From assembly GCF_015773195.1 (NCBI RefSeq), contig NZ_JADWYK010000003.1, forward strand, positions 124,001-188,000: 64,000 nt of DNA. The letters are read 5' to 3'. Shown one piece after another: positions 59,759 through 64,000 of this stretch; position 1 is the first letter of the stretch; each line of letters starts with the position of its first letter. The stretch comes from Hymenobacter guriensis (lineage in GTDB: Bacteria; Bacteroidota; Bacteroidia; Cytophagales; Hymenobacteraceae). The position numbers and the translations under genes were made by a program. The notes below the pieces were generated by a model. It had not been told where the DNA came from. It ran no database searches and was given only the letters and a program-made list of their open reading frames with translations.

Positions 59759-60964
59759 CTAGTGCGCCAACGCGGTTTTGCGAAATTGTGAGGGTGTAAT
59801 CTGGGTGCTCTTTTTAAAAGCGGCGTTGAAGGACGATTTCGAATTGAACCCGGCGGCAAACCCGATTTCCTCCAGCTTTAGGTGAGCGGTTTCGGGCTGC
59901 AGGAGCTGCCGTTTCACTTCTTCGATGCGGTGGACGTTGATGAAGTCGAAGAAATTTTGCCCGCACTGCTCGTTGATGACCTGGGAGAGGTGGTGCTGAG
60001 GCAGGCGCAGCTGCGCGGCCAGCTCAGCCAGGGAGAGGTTGGGGTTGCGGTAGGGGTGGGCGGTAGCCATAAGGGTGCGGAGCCGGTCAAGGATGTCGTG
60101 CGTGGCTTCGGGGCTCAGCGCAGTTTTTTCATATTTCCGACGCGGGGCGGCGGGCTCTGTTGATGCTTCGAGCGGGCTCGACAGTGCCAGCAGGCTGGAG
60201 CGACTAATGGCCCGGCCGCTCATGCCATAAAATAGCAGAGAAATAACCGAGGCCAGCCAGACGTCGCCCGTGTCGTTGACGTCGCCGGTGGCGTGGTGGT
60301 AGTAGGCGGTGGTGCCGACGTACACCAGCAGAAGCAACACAAAGCCGGCACCCAGGCGGGTAAGCCAGACAAGTGCCGCTGCGGAGTGGGCGGGAAGTGA
60401 GGCCCGTTGTCGCCAGTACGTGAACAGGACCCACAGTTGCAGCCCGAGATACACCAGCAGGTAGCTGCCCAGTACGAGATAGAAGACCGGATAAAACAGG
60501 TCATAGCTGGCGAACCACCAGAAAGGATGCGCGGCAACCGGGGCCTCCGAATGCGGCTGGTGAAACGACTCGGCCACCGTGCGCAGCTTCCAGGCATTGC
60601 TTTGGGCAAAGAAGGGAATCTGGTAAATGGCGTGCAGGACAGCGGGCAGCAACAGTAGCAGGTAGCGCGGGCGCCAGTGAAAGGCGGGAGTGGTGAGGCT
60701 GCGGGCGTAGAGGTAGAGCAGGGGCGAAATCACGAAGGTGAGCGGCTCGGTGAGGCTCACGAAGAAGGGCACGAACCGAATGTAGCCCGAGTAGCAGAGT
60801 AGGATTTCCACGACGGGCAGGGCCAGGCTGAGCATGAGCAGCCCTAGCAGGCGGTTGCTCAGGCGTGCTCCCTGCGGGGAAAAAAAGAATGTCCAGCTCA
60901 GAAACAGCCCCTGCACGGCACCCAGCAGAATCAACACCGACCACAAATCAAGGAAAGGCAGCAT
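59759..60964 (-). CDS. Membrane-anchored AraC-family regulator
   Basis: A 401-residue protein. About seven hydrophobic helices fill the first 245 residues (LDLWSVLILLGAVQGLFLSW to WLASVISLLFYGM). A linker and an AraC-type DNA-binding domain follow: NLSLAELAAQLRLPQHHLSQ, INEQCGQNFFDFINVHR and IGFAAGFNSKSSFNAAFKK. This 7TM-AraC layout is common in Bacteroidota. It may sense a membrane-related ligand and control a neighbour such as the acyltransferase, which is inference. Confidence 0.88.
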   Translation of the reverse strand: MLPFLDLWSVLILLGAVQGLFLSWTFFFSPQGARLSNRLLGLLMLSLALPVVEILLCYSGYIRFVPFFVSLTEPLTFVISPLLYLYARSLTTPAFHWRPRYLLLLLPAVLHAIYQIPFFAQSNAWKLRTVAESFHQPHSEAPVAAHPFWWFASYDLFYPVFYLVLGSYLLVYLGLQLWVLFTYWRQRASLPAHSAAALVWLTRLGAGFVLLLLVYVGTTAYYHHATGDVNDTGDVWLASVISLLFYGMSGRAISRSSLLALSSPLEASTEPAAPRRKYEKTALSPEATHDILDRLRTLMATAHPYRNPNLSLAELAAQLRLPQHHLSQVINEQCGQNFFDFINVHRIEEVKRQLLQPETAHLKLEEIGFAAGFNSKSSFNAAFKKSTQITPSQFRKTALAH

Positions 60965-61433
60965 GGCGGGCAGTTAAAGCAGTTGTTTCGTCACGCGGAC
61001 AATTTAAGCAAGTTGTCAGACTGAGCATGACAAAGGCTGGTTCCCGTCTGTAACTAGATTAACTCTTATCCACCATACGTGCCGCCAACCTACCAGCCTT
61101 TTAGGACATTAACCAAAAACGTTTGTCCAGTTGAGCCCAGCCGAGGCATATCTACCGCTTCGTAAAGGCAAAATCGTTCGGTAAGGATATTTTCGGCTGC
61201 GCTCAACTGGACGTCCTGAAGGTGTAAAAGTCCTCTGTGCGGTTACTGTCCACACAGCATAGGATAAACCCGCCAACTCGGTTGGTGAGGAAGCTCAACC
61301 AAGAAGTTTTTACTTGTACCCTTCTGGCTACCACACGCTCAAATACTGCCAGCAAGGCCTTCGCTGCAGAGAACAAGCCCATTGATTGAGGTGCTTGTCG
61401 AAGTTATAGTGAGCCAGGGATACTACAACCTTG
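60965..61433. other. Intergenic region with a large palindrome
   Basis: A 469-bp gap between minus-strand genes. It holds one strong inverted repeat (61125-61212, listed separately); I see no gene and no other motif. The repeat could be an insertion-sequence end pair or an RNA element. Confidence 0.4.
61125..61212. repeat. 88-bp imperfect palindrome
   Basis: GTCCAGTTGAGCCCAGCCGA at 61125-61144 is matched by the complement at 61193-61212 with one mismatch. Pairing continues inward in part (ATATC and ACCG against complements) to a loop near 61164-61175. Unlike the other repeats here it has no heptad structure. Confidence 0.8.
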
Positions 61434-62276
61434 TTATTTATTAGTGGGATTGGGTTTAAACACCAGACGAAATGCCTGAAGCGCGGCGGGATGATAAATG
61501 GTGGCGTGCGTCTCCTGCGGCATTGGTTGGTAATACCAGACGAGGCGACCCTTGGAGGCACTGCGCAGCACAGATGCCAGGCGTCGCGACTCGGGTGTTT
61601 GCCCAGTGTCGCGGCTTAAGGCTACGTATAGCGTTTTGGCCGGGCCGGTGTAAGCGCGTAGTAGGTTATCTGCCTGGCCCACGAGCTGGCCTTTGTTCCA
61701 CCATATACTCGGGTCGAAGGCCACGTAGGTATCAAACAGCGCGGGTTCCAGCAGCAGGGTTTCCACTACAAACAAGCCGGCCAGTGACTCACCCACCAGA
61801 GCCGTTTCGGCACTCGTGCGGTAGCGTTGGCGAATAAGGGGCATCAGCTCCGTGCGGAGAAATGTGCGGTAGGCCGCTGAGCCGCCGACCTTCGGGGCAA
61901 TTTTCTGGTCTTCCGGATCCGTGGTCGGGCCGGTCAGGTCGCGCCGGCGCTGGGTGTTTTCAATGCCGACCAGGATGAAGGGGCGCATGGTGCCGTTGCC
62001 GGTCAGTACTTGCACGAGTCCGGCCACGTGCAAAAAGTCTTCACCCATGCCCCCATCGGGCATGTACAGAACCGGCAGCCCGGCCGCCCCGGAGGAGTCG
62101 GCGTAGGCGGGCGGCAGGTAGACGTTGATGCGCCGGGTTTCCCCCAGCGCAGCTGAGGCCATTGTGAAGGTTTGCCCCATTACCAAAGGCGTGGGGCGGT
62201 CCTGGGCACTGGCCGGGAAGTGGGCGGCCAGCCAAAGCAGAAGCAGAACTGGCAAAAACAGCGTGGAAGCTTTCAA
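61434..62276 (-). CDS. Secreted alpha/beta-hydrolase esterase (Fes/IroE-like)
   Basis: A 280-residue protein with signal peptide (MKASTLFLPVLLLLWLAAHF, cleavage near SAQ). Family features are RRINVYLPPAYADSSG, LYMPDGG and the nucleophile Ser164 in ALVGESLAGLF; the His is H257 or H262 near THATIYHPA. This fits the enterochelin-esterase/putative esterase family, acting on esters in the periplasm. No siderophore genes are nearby, so the substrate is unknown. It lies just downstream of the two-component pair on the same strand. Confidence 0.82.
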   Translation of the reverse strand: MKASTLFLPVLLLLWLAAHFPASAQDRPTPLVMGQTFTMASAALGETRRINVYLPPAYADSSGAAGLPVLYMPDGGMGEDFLHVAGLVQVLTGNGTMRPFILVGIENTQRRRDLTGPTTDPEDQKIAPKVGGSAAYRTFLRTELMPLIRQRYRTSAETALVGESLAGLFVVETLLLEPALFDTYVAFDPSIWWNKGQLVGQADNLLRAYTGPAKTLYVALSRDTGQTPESRRLASVLRSASKGRLVWYYQPMPQETHATIYHPAALQAFRLVFKPNPTNK

Positions 62277-62299
62277 GAGAGGAAGAAGTAAAAGGGGAA

Positions 62300-63067
62300 T
62301 TACTGCCGGCCGTGAAAGGAGGCCAGGTTAGCGCGGTAGTTGCGGGTCCATTTGAGCATTTCACCGTTGAGCAGTTTCACTAGGTACTCGCCATTGAAAT
62401 AGGTTTCCAGTTCAACGATGTGGTTCAGGCCCACAATGCAGGAGCGGCTAATGCGGGTAAAATCCTGTGGTGCCAGCTGCGACTCTAGTTGCGTCAGACT
62501 CTGGTAAATAAGGTGGGTGTGGACGGCCGTGTGCACGCTGATGTAGTTTCGGTCAGCCTCGAAATACAGAATGTCGGCTGATTTCACAAAGAACAGCCGG
62601 CGCTGCTCCTTCACCAGCAGGCGCTGCAGAAAGCCTGGGGCTGGTGGGCCCACGGCGGCCGGAAGGGGCAGTAGTGTCGGAATGGCCTCGGCGTCGCGGC
62701 GCTGCGCCAGGGGCTTTTTCACGCGTTCCACTGCTTGCTGAAAGCGCAGCCGGTCAAACGGCTTGAGCAAGTAGTCCGTTGCGCTTACCTCGAAAGCCCG
62801 CAGAGCGTAGGCGTCGTAGGCGGTAGTAAACACCACGAAGGGCTGGTGATAAGGCCATACTTCGCGCAGTACCTCAAAGCCGTCGAGCTCCGGCATCTGC
62901 ACGTCCAGAAACACTAGGTCAGGCCGCAGCTGCAGGATTTGCAGCACGGCCTCGGTGCCGTTGGCAGCTTCCCCTACCACCTCTATTGCGGGTTCGTCGC
63001 GGAGAAACGTGTGGATGATGCGCCGGGAAATCTGTTCATCGTCCACAATCAAGGCACGGAAACTCAT
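62300..63067 (-). CDS. LytTR response regulator
   Basis: A 255-residue regulator. The receiver domain has phospho-acceptor D55 in LVFLDVQMPELDG and the Lys in YLLKPFD; the LytTR DNA-binding domain has ILYFEADRNYISVHTAVHTH and SCIVGLNHI. Its ATG overlaps the stop of the sensor kinase by four bases (ATGA), so the two are translationally coupled. The esterase gene follows on the same strand, 23 bp away. Confidence 0.92.
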   Translation of the reverse strand: MSFRALIVDDEQISRRIIHTFLRDEPAIEVVGEAANGTEAVLQILQLRPDLVFLDVQMPELDGFEVLREVWPYHQPFVVFTTAYDAYALRAFEVSATDYLLKPFDRLRFQQAVERVKKPLAQRRDAEAIPTLLPLPAAVGPPAPGFLQRLLVKEQRRLFFVKSADILYFEADRNYISVHTAVHTHLIYQSLTQLESQLAPQDFTRISRSCIVGLNHIVELETYFNGEYLVKLLNGEMLKWTRNYRANLASFHGRQ

Positions 63068-64000
63068 AGGGCAGCAGGGGTAGCATACTGGAATTCCTGA
63101 ACCAAAGCCTCGGTGAACGGCACACGTAGGGTCACGATAGTGCCGCCCGTGTCAGGTTGGAAGAAACCGAGGTGCGCCCTGCCGTGGTAAAGCTTTTCCA
63201 GTCGGGCGCGGGTGTTGCTCAGCCCGATACCTTCAGCCGAGCCGTTGCGCCGCCGGCCAGCAGGCTGAGAAGCTCCCGGCCCATTGTCGCGCACTTCTAC
63301 CAGCAGCTGTTCTCCCTCGCGGTGGGCTGCAATGCGTACCAGGGCGTCGCCGGCCAGCTGCTCAATGCCGTGCACCATGGCATTTTCCACCAGTGGCTGC
63401 AGCAGAAACTGCGGAAACAAACACCCGCGGGCATCATCGTCGATAGCCAACTCGATGCGCAGGCGGTCCTGAAAGCGAATCTGCTGAATATGCAGGTATT
63501 TGGTCGTGAACTGCAACTCCTCCCGCAAAGGAATAAGCTGCGCATCACCGTTGGCCAGTACGGCCCGAAGCAGGTCGCTGAGGGCGGTAACCATGGCCAT
63601 AGCCCGTTCATTTTCCTGCTCCAGAATCAGGCCCACAATAGCATGGTGGGTGTTAAACAGGAAGTGAGGGTTGAGCTGCATTTTCAGGGCCTGCAGCTGG
63701 GCACCTGCCAGCTGGGCCTTAAGCTGCTCATTGGCTAGCTCGAAGCGGGTGTTTTGGTGGTGTAAAGCCTGGTTGCGGTAAGCGTAGGCCGCTACGCTGT
63801 ACACAAACACCAACAGCAGATACAATGCCAGCGAATTGCTCAGGCGCAGGAGCATGCTGGCCCACACGCCGTCGGGAGCCCAGGCCCGACCCGTGCGCAG
63901 CCCTGCTACCTGGTAGAGTAGGCCGTAGACCAGCCCCGAGATGAGCAGGTTGAGCAAAAACAGAGCCCCCAGGTGCAACAGTAGGTTACGAGCCAGCCGG
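63064..64000 (-). CDS. Sensor histidine kinase, LytS/YehU type (cut by right edge)
   Basis: The frame is open to the right edge, so the N-terminus is missing; 312 residues are seen. Two hydrophobic helices and part of another come first, then the coiled-coil and H-box LKMQLNPHFLFNTHHAIVGL with the phospho-His. The ATP-binding end shows PLVENAMVHGIEQLAG, VRDNGPGAS and EGIGLSNTRARLEKLY. It pairs with the LytTR regulator by an ATGA overlap. The signal it senses is unknown. Confidence 0.9.
   Translation of the reverse strand, partial: RLARNLLLHLGALFLLNLLISGLVYGLLYQVAGLRTGRAWAPDGVWASMLLRLSNSLALYLLLVFVYSVAAYAYRNQALHHQNTRFELANEQLKAQLAGAQLQALKMQLNPHFLFNTHHAIVGLILEQENERAMAMVTALSDLLRAVLANGDAQLIPLREELQFTTKYLHIQQIRFQDRLRIELAIDDDARGCLFPQFLLQPLVENAMVHGIEQLAGDALVRIAAHREGEQLLVEVRDNGPGASQPAGRRRNGSAEGIGLSNTRARLEKLYHGRAHLGFFQPDTGGTIVTLRVPFTEALVQEFQYATPAAL

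Noticed and set aside
1..64000. tRNA, rRNA, tmRNA genes or a replication origin
   Set aside because: No cloverleaf, rRNA core sequence or clustered intergenic DnaA boxes were recognised by eye.

Overview
The window looks like a high-GC chromosome segment of a Bacteroidota bacterium of the order Cytophagales, most like Hymenobacter or a close relative. The evidence is the type IX secretion/gliding core (porP/sprF-like gene, gldK, gldL, gldM, gldN, and a sprE/porW-like lipoprotein), several promoter-like TAnnTTTG boxes, a TonB-dependent receptor, DUF4271 next to hemD, and an F-type ATPase cluster that lacks the beta and epsilon genes. The genus is inference from memory of gene content; no database was searched. 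I see no rRNA, tRNA, CRISPR array, prophage or intact insertion sequence.

Layout. 1-2.2 kb: N-terminus of a TonB-dependent receptor (cut by the left edge), a small His-rich exported protein, a frameshifted remnant, a STAS-like protein and a DUF202 protein. 2.4-6 kb: htpG, a MORN-like lipoprotein, yraN. 6-10.6 kb: lipB, a small conserved protein, a WecA/MraY-family transferase, DUF4271, hemD. 10.7-16.4 kb: porP/sprF-like gene and gldKLMN. 16.5-24 kb, minus strand: uvrC, a class A PBP, sprE/porW. 24.1-30.2 kb: ATP synthase genes atpZ, an atpI-like gene, atpB, E, F, H, A, G. 30.4-43.2 kb: mostly single housekeeping genes (HAD phosphatase, PafA-type alkaline phosphatase, ppa, a duplicated DUF6766 protein, a UbiA-like protein, nnrDE, msrB, sdaA, a channel-like protein, lutB) with small lipoproteins. 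43.2-47.4 kb: two tandem M28 peptidases and ispF. 47.7-55.1 kb: a TetR-TolC-MFP-RND efflux operon followed by an acyl-carrier-like protein with Thr in place of the carrier Ser. 55.2-64 kb: YkvA, an NlpC/P60 peptidase, an HExxH mini-protein, a disordered membrane protein, an acyltransferase, a membrane AraC regulator, an esterase and a LytTR two-component pair cut by the right edge.

The most unusual signal is not a gene. Many intergenic gaps hold inverted repeats whose arms are short tandem arrays of 7-8 bp units. Each site has its own unit (for example GTTGTCA, GTAKTGA, GAATGTG, TTAGTGAG), and the two arms pair. Three lie between genes of the ATP synthase cluster. Several start on or within about ten bases of the upstream stop codon and end just before the next start; one is a perfect 40-bp inverted repeat with a 5-base loop. 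They behave like a family of 3'-end-associated hairpins with changeable units. A separate pair of stable hairpins sits between atpE and atpF, where c-subunit over-expression is usually set.
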